Of a stretch of 64,000 bases of DNA, positions 1-8,052 are shown one piece after another. The notes beneath the pieces were generated by a model. It searched no databases. It worked only from the letters and a program-made list of their open reading frames with translations, and was not told the DNA's origin. The translations under genes and the position numbers were made by a program. Source of the DNA: Nocardia cyriacigeorgica. GTDB lineage: Bacteria; Actinomycetota; Actinomycetes; Mycobacteriales; Mycobacteriaceae. Numbering within the stretch: the first letter of the stretch is position 1; the number at the start of each line of letters is the position of its first letter. The stretch lies in contig NZ_JARWNX010000039.1 of the NCBI RefSeq assembly GCF_029868385.1, positions 1 to 64,000 on the forward strand, in the 5' to 3' direction.

Positions 1-97
1 CGGCGGTCAGCGCCTGCACCGTACCGGCCACCAGATCGCCGATGGAGACATTGGGCCGGCCCCAACCACATTTTTCGAGCGACGCGAGCCCGCGCAT
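1..97 (-). CDS. partial CDS, N-terminus only, function unknown
   Basis: An open frame on the minus strand starts with ATG at 97 and runs off the left edge, giving 32 residues that begin MRGLASLEKCGWGRPNVSIG. The second half has the high third-position GC of a real gene here (IGDLVAGTVQAL). It lies downstream of the GNAT gene on the same strand, separated by a hairpin and an inverted repeat. Too little is visible to name a family. The start is uncertain and it could be a chance frame. Confidence 0.4.
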   Translation of the reverse strand, partial: MRGLASLEKCGWGRPNVSIGDLVAGTVQALTA

Positions 98-100
98 AGT

Positions 101-191
101 GTTCGCGGCCCGTCTCGTGTCCCCGCTAGCGCTGCGCACGCCGATGGAACCCCGGGTTCGGGGAGACACGAGACACCAGGGGGCCGCGAAC
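101..191. repeat. imperfect long inverted repeat
   Basis: The left arm at 101-125 (GTTCGCGGCC, then GTCTCGTGT, then CCCCG) recurs as its reverse complement at about 159-191, with small insertions of about 6 and 2 bases in the right arm. It lies between the GNAT gene and the partial gene at the edge. It may be a transcript hairpin or the remains of a small mobile repeat. Confidence 0.5.
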
Positions 192-193
192 CG

Positions 194-211
194 CGGCGCC
201 GCAGGCGCCGC
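194..211 (-). terminator. hairpin just after the GNAT stop codon
   Basis: Read on the minus strand, GCGGCGCC and GGCGCCGC pair around a 3-base loop, starting 3 bases after the stop codon at 214. There is no clear T tract, as is common for actinobacterial terminators. Confidence 0.45.
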
Positions 212-213
212 AA

Positions 214-735
214 TTAGACATAGAACGGTTCGGCGTAATGGAATTCGCCGAGGATCTGTGCGTCGTATGCGGTGAGTGAGCGGATCTGGAAGTGGCTCGC
301 CCAGCTCGGTTCGTCGGGGGCGATGCCGAGGCGGGTGCCGGGGACGAAACCGAAGCGCGGGTAGTAGTCGTGGTGGCCGACCAGGCCGATGAGCGGTTCG
401 TCGAGTGCGTCGGCCGCGCCGATGACGGCGTGCATGAGCGCCGCGCCGACGCCCTCGCCCTGATGGCCGGCCAGCACCCCGATCGGGCCGAGTGCGAGGA
501 CCGGGAACGGGCCGACGGCGGCGCGAGTGAGGCAGACGTGTCCGATCACGGCGTCGTGTTGCACCGCGACCATCGACAGCGTCGGTATCCAGCCCGGATC
601 GCTGCGTAGGCGGTCGACGAGATCGACTTCGGGGGGTTCGTCGGCGGCTCGGCCGGTGTACTGCGGGCCGAAAGCGCTGCGGTGGACCGCGGCGATGGCA
701 TCGGTGTCGTCGGCGCGTTCGCGTCGGATCAGCAC
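214..735 (-). CDS. GNAT family N-acetyltransferase
   Basis: This 173-residue protein has the GNAT fold pattern: an N-terminal MLIRRERADDTDAI strand-helix, a central beta strand (FPVLALGPIGVL), then a Q/R-x-x-G-x-G/A type acetyl-CoA loop seen as HQGEGVGAALM, and a C-terminal YYPRFGFVPGTRLGI segment typical of the YhbS-like branch. It would move an acetyl group from acetyl-CoA to an unknown amine or protein substrate in the cytoplasm. The GTG start at 735 has AAAGGA just upstream. It is transcribed away from deoC. The family assignment is firm; the substrate is unknown. Confidence 0.85.
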   Translation of the reverse strand: MLIRRERADDTDAIAAVHRSAFGPQYTGRAADEPPEVDLVDRLRSDPGWIPTLSMVAVQHDAVIGHVCLTRAAVGPFPVLALGPIGVLAGHQGEGVGAALMHAVIGAADALDEPLIGLVGHHDYYPRFGFVPGTRLGIAPDEPSWASHFQIRSLTAYDAQILGEFHYAEPFYV

Positions 736-830
736 GGTTGTCCTTTCTTTCCGACCATACGAAGTGTGCGTGAACCACCCCTGGTGCGCAATCCGATTCC
801 CGCGCGGGTCGGGGCTCGACGCCGATATGC

Positions 831-836
831 CAGACT
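831..836 (+). promoter_or_regulatory. -10-like box of a leaderless promoter for deoC
   Basis: CAGACT lies 6 bases before the ATG at 843, the same spacing seen at many starts in this window, and no ribosome binding site fits between. No clear -35 is seen. Confidence 0.4.
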
Positions 837-842
837 CTGCCC

Positions 843-1511
843 ATGGCAGATTCCGCGTCGCTGACCCGGGCCGAAGTGGCCGACATGATCGACCACACCC
901 TGTTGGCGCCGGAGGCCACCACCGAGGATGTGGCCGAGTTGGTGCGCGAGGCTCGTGAACTCGGTGTGTACGCGATCTGTGTCTCGCCGTCCATGCTGCC
1001 GGTGCGGGCGCCGGGACTGGTGGTGGCGACCGTGGCCGGATTCCCGTCCGGCAAACATCATTCGCTGGTCAAGGGCGCCGAGGCCAGGCTCGCTGTCGAG
1101 CAGGGCGCGGCCGAGGTGGATATGGTCATCGATGTCGGCGCCGCTCTCGCCGGGGATTACACCGGCGTGCTGGCCGATATCGTGACGGTGCGTGAGGCTG
1201 TCGGTGATCGGGCGCTGCTGAAGGTGATCATCGAATCCGCTGCCCTGCCCGGCGAGGCGATCGTGCAGGTGTGCCTGGCCGCCGAACGTGCGGGCGCTGA
1301 TTTCGTGAAGACTTCCACCGGATTCCACCCTGCGGGAGGCGCCGGTGTGCATGCGGTCGAGTTGATGGCCGAGACCGTCGGTGGGCGGCTCGGTATCAAG
1401 GCCAGCGGCGGCATCCGTACCGCGGAGGCGGCGGCCGAGCTGATCGCGGCCGGTGCCACGCGTCTCGGATTGTCCCGATCTCGTGCGGTGCTGGAGGGTT
1501 TCGCGGCCTGA
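843..1511 (+). CDS. deoC: deoxyribose-phosphate aldolase
   Basis: DeoC splits 2-deoxyribose 5-phosphate into glyceraldehyde 3-phosphate and acetaldehyde, salvaging deoxynucleosides in the cytoplasm. The 222-residue protein is normal length for the family and shows [11 protein letters not shown] at residues 16-26, CVSPSMLPV near 46, the catalytic Asp in EVDMVID (about D93), the Schiff-base Lys in [14 protein letters not shown] (about K156) and the second Lys in IKASGGIRT (about K186). It matches the position of Rv0478 in the M. tuberculosis gene order. It converges with the LmeA-like gene, leaving only 47 bases between the stop codons. Confidence 0.96.
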   Translation: MADSASLTRAEVADMIDHTLLAPEATTEDVAELVREARELGVYAICVSPSMLPVRAPGLVVATVAGFPSGKHHSLVKGAEARLAVEQGAAEVDMVIDVGAALAGDYTGVLADIVTVREAVGDRALLKVIIESAALPGEAIVQVCLAAERAGADFVKTSTGFHPAGGAGVHAVELMAETVGGRLGIKASGGIRTAEAAAELIAAGATRLGLSRSRAVLEGFAA

Positions 1512-1558
1512 ACGCATGAGGGCGGCACCGGTGCGCGGTCGATACGCGGTGGCGATGC

Positions 1559-2284
1559 TCAGCAGGACGAGCTGCCTTCGGTCCCCGCGGGCATCTGGGC
1601 CGGTCCACCGGCCAGCTGTACCCGCAGGCCGTCATCGGTGACCTGCACACCGGTCGGCCGCATCTCGAACGGGTAGACCTGCAAACTCTGCGACAGCAGA
1701 TCGGCGATCTCCTGGACCAGATCGGTGGGCAGACCGATACCGAGGACATGCGCCGATTCGATCTCGACCTGCACCGTGTCGGCGGCGACCCGCGGCTGCA
1801 CCGAGACCTGGGCGACACCGCCGAGGACGTCGAGGGTCAGCTTGCCCTCGGTGGGTGAGGAGGCGACATCGCTCACCAGGCCGCCGAGGGTTTTGCCGAT
1901 ACCGTCATTGCTCCAGGTGATGTCCGCGGTGGAGCGGCCGATCGCGGCGCCGCCGCGGCCGTTGTCGGTGACCTCGACGTCGTGGAACTTCGCGTGCACC
2001 CGCATACCGACGGCCGGGCCGAATTTCACGTCGTCACTGTTGACGTTCACCTCGGGCAGCTTGCCGTCGACCCAGGTAACCAGCATCGGCTTGGCGCCGA
2101 AGCCGACGTCGATCTTGGAGCCCATCTCCTTCTCGAATTGTCGGCTGACACAGCTCGCGACCGAATGACGCGCGTAGGCCTCACCGCCGACCAGCACGGT
2201 GGTCAGCAGCGCGACCACCGCGATCAGGGCGATCACCAGGGTGCGGCGACTGACCGTCAGTGCGGAGCGGATCTTCGTGGGCAT
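1559..2284 (-). CDS. LmeA-like phospholipid-binding membrane-anchored protein (DUF2993)
   Basis: The 241-residue protein has a short basic N-terminus, one membrane segment at about residues 14-33 (VIALIAVVALLTTVLVGG), and an extracytoplasmic domain with the DUF2993 pattern (ARHSVASCVSRQFEKEMG, then repeated beta strands such as VGMRVHAKFHDVEVTD). Mycobacterial LmeA binds phospholipids and supports lipomannan mannan elongation in the periplasm; the same role here is inferred. The ATG at 2284 puts the membrane segment at the N-terminus; longer frames upstream add an arginine/proline-rich, non-protein-like stretch. It is divergent from the AbiEi-like gene. Confidence 0.8.
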   Translation of the reverse strand: MPTKIRSALTVSRRTLVIALIAVVALLTTVLVGGEAYARHSVASCVSRQFEKEMGSKIDVGFGAKPMLVTWVDGKLPEVNVNSDDVKFGPAVGMRVHAKFHDVEVTDNGRGGAAIGRSTADITWSNDGIGKTLGGLVSDVASSPTEGKLTLDVLGGVAQVSVQPRVAADTVQVEIESAHVLGIGLPTDLVQEIADLLSQSLQVYPFEMRPTGVQVTDDGLRVQLAGGPAQMPAGTEGSSSC

Positions 2285-2361
2285 GGAGCAGATTCTTCCC
2301 GACGTTTCTGTGTCGGCTCTGAGGGTGCGGTGAGGGATGTCTTGTAGCCGAGACCCGCCAA

Positions 2362-2379
2362 TTGTGACATGTGCCACAA
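2362..2379. promoter_or_regulatory. palindromic site resembling a Crp or Rex operator
   Basis: TTGTGACATGTGCCACAA is an 18-base imperfect palindrome between the divergent LmeA-like and AbiEi-like genes, centred about 32 bases before the AbiEi-like start. Its half sites TGTGA and CACA resemble mycobacterial Crp sites, and 11 of 14 fixed positions match the Rex pattern TTGTGAA-N4-TTCACAA. Which regulator binds cannot be told from the sequence. Confidence 0.35.
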
Positions 2380-2389
2380 GTTTGCCGCG

Positions 2390-2395
2390 TAGCCT
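2390..2395 (+). promoter_or_regulatory. -10 box of a leaderless promoter for the AbiEi-like gene
   Basis: TAGCCT ends 7 bases before the ATG at 2403 and supports that ATG over the upstream in-frame candidate at 2337. Confidence 0.5.
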
Positions 2396-2402
2396 GGTTC
2401 CC

Positions 2403-3044
2403 ATGGCCGGTGATGCGGCGAGGCGCACTCCAGGATTCCTTCCCGATCCACTCGCGCCCGCAAGCGGGGATTCCGGTCGCGGCTGGCGGGTGCTGTGTCG
2501 GCTGGCCGGTCGCCATGCCGGGTTCTTCACCACGCGGCAGGTATTGCGCACCGGATGCGCGGATCGGGTGCGTGCCTGTCTCGGCAACGGTTCGGTGACC
2601 AGGACCGGTGTCGGGATGTTGCGCATGGCGAACTGGCCCGAGGGTCCGCTCGACGAATGCGCGATGTGGGCGGCCTGGTTCGACGGTGCGGTGGCGGTCT
2701 CGCATCAGAGCGCCGCTGATCTGCACGGGATCGGGCGCCTGCATCCGAGTTTCCTGCATCTTTCCGCGGCGGCCGGGCGCCCGCCCGTCACCCAGCGGGT
2801 GGTGGTGCTGCGCAGGCGGCTACCGAGCGTCGACCTCGAATCCGCCGGGCCGTTCCTGGTGACCACCCCCGTGCGCACGGTGCTCGATCTCGCCGAATCC
2901 GATATCGCGCAGTCCGCATTGGACGAGGTGGTGGCCGACGCTCTCGCCATCCACCGCTGCGACGCCCACGAGATCCGGGCGGCGGGAGAAACTCTCGGGA
3001 CCTGGGCGTCGGTGCGGGTACGGCGCGCGCTCGCCGCCGGTTGA
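2403..3044 (+). CDS. AbiEi-type antitoxin-like DNA-binding protein, orphan
   Basis: The 213-residue protein has an N-terminal winged-helix-like segment (RLAGRHAGFFTTRQVLRTG near residues 35-53, then CLGNGSVTRTGVGMLRM), a central domain (WAAWFDGAVAVSHQSAADLHGIG) and a C-terminal part with TPVRTVLDLAESDI. This layout is typical of the AbiEi_4 / type IV antitoxin domain proteins common in actinobacteria. Classical AbiEi pairs with a nucleotidyltransferase toxin AbiEii, but no such partner lies beside it: the next gene is a minus-strand methyltransferase. It is probably a stand-alone regulator. The function is inferred from fold-level similarity only. Confidence 0.7.
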   Translation: MAGDAARRTPGFLPDPLAPASGDSGRGWRVLCRLAGRHAGFFTTRQVLRTGCADRVRACLGNGSVTRTGVGMLRMANWPEGPLDECAMWAAWFDGAVAVSHQSAADLHGIGRLHPSFLHLSAAAGRPPVTQRVVVLRRRLPSVDLESAGPFLVTTPVRTVLDLAESDIAQSALDEVVADALAIHRCDAHEIRAAGETLGTWASVRVRRALAAG

Positions 3045-3058
3045 GCCTGGGCCCGAGG

Positions 3059-3853
3059 TTATCGGGGTGCGACCGCGGCCCACGGCACCGACAGCACGTT
3101 GTCACGCATTCGCCTGCGGTAGTCCCGGACCGGAAAGCCTTGTTCGCGCAACAGCTTCGCTGCGCCGCGCCAGCGCACCCGCGGCCCGAACGGCGCCAGC
3201 GGCGCGGCATGTGACCAGGCGCGATCGGCGGCGGTGAGCAGCGTGTGTACGCCTTCGCCGGGAATATTGCGGTGGATCAACACCTTCGGCAGACGTTCGG
3301 CGATATCGGAGGGGCGTTCGACGGTGAACGGATCCCAGGCCAGCGTCAGCGACAGGGGACCGGTGTGGTCGAGCAGCACCCACGCACAGCGGCGGCCGAG
3401 CTCATCGCAGGTGCCGTCGACCAGCAGGCCGTCGGGGGCAAGACCGGACAGGATCGTCGACCAGGCGTCGGGGACCGCCGATTCCGGGTACTGACGTAGC
3501 ACGTTGAACGCGCGCACCAGTACCGGCCGCAGTCCGGCGAGTTCGAAACCGCCGCGGGCGAAACGGACACCGTCGCGTCCGGGCACCACCCGTTCCGGGT
3601 CGATCTCCAGACCGACCACGCGCACATCCGGCCGCACCGTGCGCAGCCGCTCGGCCAGCTCGAAAGTGGTCCACGGGCTCGCGCCGTAGCCGAGATCGAC
3701 CACCAGTGGGTCGGTGGCCGCGTGCAATCTGGCGGTCACCAATTCGTCGTGGATCAGCCAGCGGTCGCTGCGGCGCAATCGGTTGACGCCGGTGGTGCCG
3801 CGGGTGATCGTGCCGACCGGATTCAGCTGGTGGGGTTTTGCTCTTCCAGCCAC
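3059..3853 (-). CDS. class I SAM-dependent methyltransferase
   Basis: The 264-residue protein has a Rossmann methyltransferase core: VVDLGYGASPWTTFELAERL (motif I, about residues 51-70), VVGLEIDPERVV (motif II acidic loop) and a DGLLVDGTCDELGRR strand later on. The substrate is unknown. The chosen ATG at 3853 overlaps the end of the upstream DUF2505 gene by 31 bases on the same strand, suggesting translational coupling; no better start is seen before the conserved RRSDRWLIHD region. It runs into the convergent AbiEi-like gene with only 14 bases between stops. Confidence 0.8.
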   Translation of the reverse strand: MAGRAKPHQLNPVGTITRGTTGVNRLRRSDRWLIHDELVTARLHAATDPLVVDLGYGASPWTTFELAERLRTVRPDVRVVGLEIDPERVVPGRDGVRFARGGFELAGLRPVLVRAFNVLRQYPESAVPDAWSTILSGLAPDGLLVDGTCDELGRRCAWVLLDHTGPLSLTLAWDPFTVERPSDIAERLPKVLIHRNIPGEGVHTLLTAADRAWSHAAPLAPFGPRVRWRGAAKLLREQGFPVRDYRRRMRDNVLSVPWAAVAPR

Positions 3854-4338
3854 GTCTGGGTCACCTCGGCCTCGGCACGGAACAGATCGACGAGGTTCAC
3901 CAGCATCAGCTGCTCGAGCCGTGGGCCGACCATCGGGATGAAGACCTTCGCCTCGGAGGAGAAACGCATGGTGCAGCCGGTCTCGGTGGGGAACAGATGC
4001 ATGGTTCCGGTGAGGCTGCCGGGACCGGCGGGGATGGACGCGGAGTATTTGCCGGTGACCTCGGGCCCGAACGGGCCGTAGCTCTCCTTGCGGGTGATCA
4101 CCATGTCCTTGCGGATCACCGTCTGCGCGATCTCGGGCAGCGTCTCGCGCGGCAGGATGTGGTGCAGCACCACCTCGATACCGTCGTCATCGGATTCGAG
4201 GCTGACCACATCGTTGGGCGAGTACTTCCGCATCTCCTCGATCCGGGCCTCCCAGTAGTCCCGGTTCGACAGCGCCGCGTACAGCTCTTTGGTGGTGTGC
4301 AGCGGGTAGCGGGCTGAGTAGTCCAGTCGGCGAGCCAT
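3823..4338 (-). CDS. DUF2505 domain protein (copy 1)
   Basis: The 171-residue protein starts [20 protein letters not shown] and has the SRPBCC/START-like pattern of DUF2505: an N-terminal strand, a W-x-x-R-I helix ([12 protein letters not shown]), then beta strands with the [16 protein letters not shown] segment. These small hydrophobic-pocket proteins have no settled function. It is paralogous to the next DUF2505 gene upstream (similar RYTHP/RYPLH starts and YWKDRI/YWEARI motifs). A TAACGT box lies 8 bases before the ATG. Confidence 0.85.
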   Translation of the reverse strand: MARRLDYSARYPLHTTKELYAALSNRDYWEARIEEMRKYSPNDVVSLESDDDGIEVVLHHILPRETLPEIAQTVIRKDMVITRKESYGPFGPEVTGKYSASIPAGPGSLTGTMHLFPTETGCTMRFSSEAKVFIPMVGPRLEQLMLVNLVDLFRAEAEVTQTWLEEQNPTS

Positions 4339-4346
4339 GGGCGGTT

Positions 4347-4352
4347 ACGTTA
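4347..4352 (-). promoter_or_regulatory. -10 box of a leaderless promoter for DUF2505 copy 1
   Basis: On the minus strand TAACGT ends 8 bases before the ATG at 4338. Confidence 0.4.
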
Positions 4353-4442
4353 CCGGGACCGGTTGTCAGGACCGAGCCGGGCGGTGGAAGCGGGGACCGG
4401 CCACAACCGGTCCCCGCACGACGCCGTCGGCGTCACAGTGCG

Positions 4443-4928
4443 TCAGTTCTCGGAGATCCAGGCGTTGGTGAACTCGGTCTCCTCGGCGAGCAGTTCGGTG
4501 AGGCGTTCGGCGATGGCGGCTTCGATCTTGCTGCCGAACAGCGGAACCTTGACCTCGATGCTGCCGTCGACCACGGCCGTCGACCCCGCGTCGACGCTGC
4601 TGAGGGCGATGGTGCCGCGGACCTCGGCGGGCGCACCCTCCACCCGCGCCTCGAAGGTCGCGGAATCGCCGGTCCAGCTCTCGGTGCGGGGGATGATCAG
4701 ATCGCCGGGGCGAACCGCGGTGATGGCCGCGGGCAGCAGTTCGGCGGCGATGGCCTGCACCACCTCGATGCGTACCTGGTCACCGTCGACGGTGACCGAC
4801 TCCAGCCGGGCGTTCGGCCCGCCGACGGCCGCGATCCGGTCCTTCCAGTACTGCTGGTCGGCGAACGCCGCGCGCACGGCAGCGACCGGATGGGTGTAGC
4901 GGGCCGTATACGCCAGGGGTGTAGCCAT
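4443..4928 (-). CDS. DUF2505 domain protein (copy 2)
   Basis: The 161-residue paralogue of the neighbouring DUF2505 gene begins [20 protein letters not shown] and shares the [11 protein letters not shown] helix and a strand pattern ending [19 protein letters not shown], a long C-terminal helix that usually closes the pocket in this fold. The two copies probably arose by tandem duplication. Its ATG at 4928 is only 24 bases from the murB start on the other strand, and the two genes share overlapping -10 boxes. Confidence 0.85.
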   Translation of the reverse strand: MATPLAYTARYTHPVAAVRAAFADQQYWKDRIAAVGGPNARLESVTVDGDQVRIEVVQAIAAELLPAAITAVRPGDLIIPRTESWTGDSATFEARVEGAPAEVRGTIALSSVDAGSTAVVDGSIEVKVPLFGSKIEAAIAERLTELLAEETEFTNAWISEN

Positions 4929-4936
4929 GGTCGGAC

Positions 4937-4946
4937 ACGCTACCGT
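4937..4946. promoter_or_regulatory. bidirectional leaderless promoter (DUF2505 copy 2 / murB)
   Basis: Two -10 hexamers lie back to back and share two bases. TAGCGT reads on the minus strand from 4942 to 4937, 8 bases before the DUF2505 ATG. TACCGT reads on the plus strand from 4941 to 4946, 6 bases before the murB GTG. Neither gene has room for a leader or ribosome binding site. Confidence 0.6.
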
Positions 4947-4952
4947 CTGGCT

Positions 4953-6059
4953 GTGCGAACTTCACGGTTGGTGTCCTCGGAACAAGTGCGTGACCTGCTG
5001 TCGGGGACCGATGCGACGGTCCGCGACGGGGTGCGCCTCGCGGACCTGACGACGCTGCGGGTCGGCGGCCCGGCCATTGTCGCCGAATGCGCGAGCACCG
5101 ACGCCCTGGTGGCGACGGTGCGCGCGCTGGACGCGGCCGGTGTGCCGCTGCTGCTGCTCGCCGGTGGGTCCAATCTGCTCATCGACGACGCCGGTTTCGC
5201 CGGTGTGGTGGTGCGGGTTGCCACCACCGCGGTCACCTTCGGCGCCGACAGTGTGCTCGCCGAAGCGGGCGCGAACTGGGACACGGTGGTGGCGGCCACC
5301 GTCGACGCCGGATTCGGCGGGCTGGAATGCCTGTCCGGGATTCCCGGTTCGGCCGGGGCGACGCCGGTGCAGAACGTCGGTGCCTATGGGGTCGAGGTCG
5401 ACCGGTTGCTGCGCCGCGTCCAGCTGCTCGACCGCACCACCGGCGATATCGGCTGGGTCGAACCGTCCGAGCTGGGTTTCGGCTACCGCACCAGCGTGCT
5501 CAAGCACAGCGATCGGGCCGTGGTGCTCGCGGTCGAATTCGCGCTCGACCCGAGTGGTGCGAGCGCGCCCCTTCGGTATGGGGAGCTGGCCCGCACGCTC
5601 GGCGCGGCCGAGGCCGAATCCAAGCCTGCCGCGCAGGTCAGGGCGGCTGTGCTGGCGCTGCGCGCGGGTAAGGGGATGGTGCTCGATCCCACCGACCACG
5701 ACACCTGGAGCGCGGGCTCGTTCTTCACCAATCCGGTGGTGGCGCAGGCCGACGCCGAGCAGGTGCTCGCGAAGATCCGCGCGCACGTGGGGGAGGCCGC
5801 GATCCCCACCTATCCCGCGCCGGACGGGGTGAAGCTGTCGGCGGGGTGGCTGATCGAGCGCGCCGGCTTCGGCAAGGGTTTTCCTGGGCCGCAGGCCGCC
5901 GCCAGGTTGTCGACCAAACACACATTGGCGCTGACCAACCGTGGAACCGCCTCCGCCGCCGATCTGGTGTCGTTGGCGCGCACCGTCCGTGACGGCGTGG
6001 CCGAGCGGTTCGGCGTCCGGTTGGTGCCCGAACCGGTCACGGTCGGCGTCGCGGTGTAG
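4953..6059 (+). CDS. murB: UDP-N-acetylenolpyruvoylglucosamine reductase
   Basis: MurB reduces UDP-GlcNAc-enolpyruvate to UDP-MurNAc using NADPH and FAD, an early cytoplasmic step of peptidoglycan synthesis. The FAD-binding domain is visible as [29 protein letters not shown] and [21 protein letters not shown]; the proton-donor serine lies in [10 protein letters not shown] (about S256), and the C-terminus has [12 protein letters not shown] and [13 protein letters not shown]. The GTG at 4953 gives 368 residues and follows a TACCGT box by 6 bases. It is the Rv0482 equivalent, followed as in mycobacteria by an L,D-transpeptidase, so two cell-wall genes sit together. Confidence 0.96.
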   Translation: MRTSRLVSSEQVRDLLSGTDATVRDGVRLADLTTLRVGGPAIVAECASTDALVATVRALDAAGVPLLLLAGGSNLLIDDAGFAGVVVRVATTAVTFGADSVLAEAGANWDTVVAATVDAGFGGLECLSGIPGSAGATPVQNVGAYGVEVDRLLRRVQLLDRTTGDIGWVEPSELGFGYRTSVLKHSDRAVVLAVEFALDPSGASAPLRYGELARTLGAAEAESKPAAQVRAAVLALRAGKGMVLDPTDHDTWSAGSFFTNPVVAQADAEQVLAKIRAHVGEAAIPTYPAPDGVKLSAGWLIERAGFGKGFPGPQAAARLSTKHTLALTNRGTASAADLVSLARTVRDGVAERFGVRLVPEPVTVGVAV

Positions 6060-6206
6060 GTCGCAGTCGCTGCCGAGCCGCGATCCCGTCGATAGCTGAA
6101 ACATTGCTGTCAGCGCCGAGTTGTCGAGAAGTGTCCGCCGACGCCGACGTGGGCGATCCCACACCGCGGCAGCGCTGTCATGGTCGGCCGACCGATTTGC
6201 CGGGCG

Positions 6207-6212
6207 TAGATT
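6207..6212 (+). promoter_or_regulatory. -10 box of a leaderless promoter for the L,D-transpeptidase
   Basis: TAGATT lies 7 bases before the GTG at 6220 and supports that start. Confidence 0.5.
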
Positions 6213-6219
6213 CGATGGA

Positions 6220-7461
6220 GTGAGCAACCGACCAGACACGTTCGGTCCGGCTGCCGCTGTGGCGGGTGTGCTGCTCGCGGTGGTGGCGCTGGTCGCCGGA
6301 TGCACGATCGACCGGGGTGAAGGTTCCGGGCCCGCCGCCGACGGTCCGGTCGCCGCGGTCACCATGACCCCCGACGCCGACGCCACCGATGTGGGCCCGA
6401 CCGCCCCCGTCTCGGTGACCGTCGAGAACGGCACCATCAACCAGATCGCCCTGACCAACGCCAATGGCAGGCAGGTCAAGGGCGAGATGTCGCCGGACAA
6501 GCGCAGCTACCGCACCACCGAACCGCTCGGCTACGACTCGTCCTATACCTGGACCGGCACCGCCATCGGCACCGACGGCAAACCCGTCCCGATCGACGGC
6601 ACCTTCAGCACGCTCGCCCCCGAGGCGACCGTCCCGGCCACGCTCAATATCGGTGACGGTCAGGAAGTGGGCATCGCCGCGCCGATCATCGTGCAGTTCA
6701 AGGCGCCGGTGCAGAACAAGGCCGCGGTGGAGAAGGCGCTCACCGTCACCACCGATCCGCCCACCGAGGGCGCGTGGGCCTGGTTCCCCGACGACAACGG
6801 CGGCTCCCGCCTGCACTGGCGTCCCAAGGAGTACTGGACGCCCGGTACCACCGTGCACGTCGCGGCCATGCTCTACGGGCTCGACCTCGGCGACGGTAAG
6901 TACGGCGACTCCGATATCACCTCCGATTTCACCATCGGCCGCGCGCAGATCGTCAAGGCCGACGCTCCGAGCCACCGGATGCAGGTGGTGCGTGACGGCG
7001 CCGTGGTCTTCGACTTCCCGGTCAGCTACGGCGAGGGCAATGAGGCGCGCAATGTCACCCGCTCGGGCATCCATGTGGTGACCGAGAAGTACGAGGACTT
7101 CATGATGTCGAATCCGCCGTACTACGAGAACGTCCGCGAACGCTGGGCCGTGCGCATCTCCAACAACGGCGAGTTCATCCACGCCAACCCGGCCTCGCTG
7201 TCGGCGCAGGGCGCGGCCAATGTCACCAACGGCTGCATCAACCTCTCACCCGCCGATGCGGAGGCCTATTTCCCGACGGCCCGCTACGGCGATCCGGTCG
7301 AGGTGACCGGCACCCGCATCGAGTTGTCGGCGGCGGACGGCGATCTCTACGACTGGACCATCGACTGGGAGACCTGGAAGTCGATGTCGGCGCTCACCGG
7401 CAAACCCACCACGACGGTCTCCGCCACCCCGGTACCCCCGCAACCGGCGGGCGGGCGCTGA
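6220..7461 (+). CDS. lipoprotein L,D-transpeptidase (LprQ/LdtMt5-like)
   Basis: L,D-transpeptidases make the 3-3 cross-links of the peptidoglycan outside the membrane. The 413-residue precursor has a hydrophobic segment and a lipobox LVAGC with the lipidated Cys at about residue 28, then two Ig-like regions ([40 protein letters not shown]), then a YkuD catalytic domain with His in GEFIHANP (about H321) and the catalytic Cys in [12 protein letters not shown] (about C339). The GTG at 6220 places the lipobox correctly and sits 7 bases after TAGATT. It matches Rv0483 in position next to murB. Confidence 0.94.
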   Translation: MSNRPDTFGPAAAVAGVLLAVVALVAGCTIDRGEGSGPAADGPVAAVTMTPDADATDVGPTAPVSVTVENGTINQIALTNANGRQVKGEMSPDKRSYRTTEPLGYDSSYTWTGTAIGTDGKPVPIDGTFSTLAPEATVPATLNIGDGQEVGIAAPIIVQFKAPVQNKAAVEKALTVTTDPPTEGAWAWFPDDNGGSRLHWRPKEYWTPGTTVHVAAMLYGLDLGDGKYGDSDITSDFTIGRAQIVKADAPSHRMQVVRDGAVVFDFPVSYGEGNEARNVTRSGIHVVTEKYEDFMMSNPPYYENVRERWAVRISNNGEFIHANPASLSAQGAANVTNGCINLSPADAEAYFPTARYGDPVEVTGTRIELSAADGDLYDWTIDWETWKSMSALTGKPTTTVSATPVPPQPAGGR

Positions 7462-7545
7462 GTCGACCGGTTCAGCCGCTTCCGGGCGGGTTGTCGATGA
7501 CATAGCGCCAGCGGTCGTCCGGGTCGGCGGACTGCGATCGGAAAC

Positions 7546-8052
7546 CTAAGGGGTGTCGGGGGATTCCTCGATGAGGTGCTCGAATGCGCGCAGGTTCTTC
7601 AGCGATTCACCGCGCGAGACCCGCCACTTCCATTCCTTGCGGATGGATTCGGCGAACCCCAGTTCGAGCAGGGTGTTGAAGTCGAAGTCGACGGCCTCGA
7701 GCACCTGGCCGAAGATGCGGTCCAGCTCGTCGGGGGTGACGGCGTGGGTGGACATCCGGCCGACCAGATAGATGTCACCGACCCGGTCCAGGGTGTAGGC
7801 CACACCGTAGAGCTTGCGGTTGCGGCGCAGCAGGTATTTGTAGACGCCTTCGAAGTTCTCGTCGGGCTTGCGGCAGACGAACGATTCGATGCGCACACCG
7901 TGCTTGCCGACGCTGAGCATCAGCGTGGTCTTCAGCTTGCGCTCACCGGGCAGGACCACGACGAAGGTGTCGTCGGCGGGGCGGGTGTACTCGATCTCGC
8001 GCTCGGCCAGCGTCGCATCGATGACGTTCGCCGCCTCGGTTGCCGAACTCAT
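7546..8052 (-). CDS. YbjN domain-containing protein
   Basis: The 168-residue protein has the YbjN fold pattern, related to type III secretion chaperones: [20 protein letters not shown], a strand-rich middle with [20 protein letters not shown], and a C-terminal helix pair ending [11 protein letters not shown]. It is the Rv0487 equivalent. The family may act as a small chaperone or regulator, but its function in actinobacteria is not settled. The ATG at 8052 overlaps the mshA stop codon by ATGA, so it is co-translated with mshA; the longer in-frame ATG at 8079 would start inside mshA. Confidence 0.88.
   Translation of the reverse strand: MSSATEAANVIDATLAEREIEYTRPADDTFVVVLPGERKLKTTLMLSVGKHGVRIESFVCRKPDENFEGVYKYLLRRNRKLYGVAYTLDRVGDIYLVGRMSTHAVTPDELDRIFGQVLEAVDFDFNTLLELGFAESIRKEWKWRVSRGESLKNLRAFEHLIEESPDTP

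Noticed and set aside
4962..6500. 512-codon minus-strand open frame over murB
   Set aside because: It is antisense to murB and the transpeptidase; no family pattern is visible.
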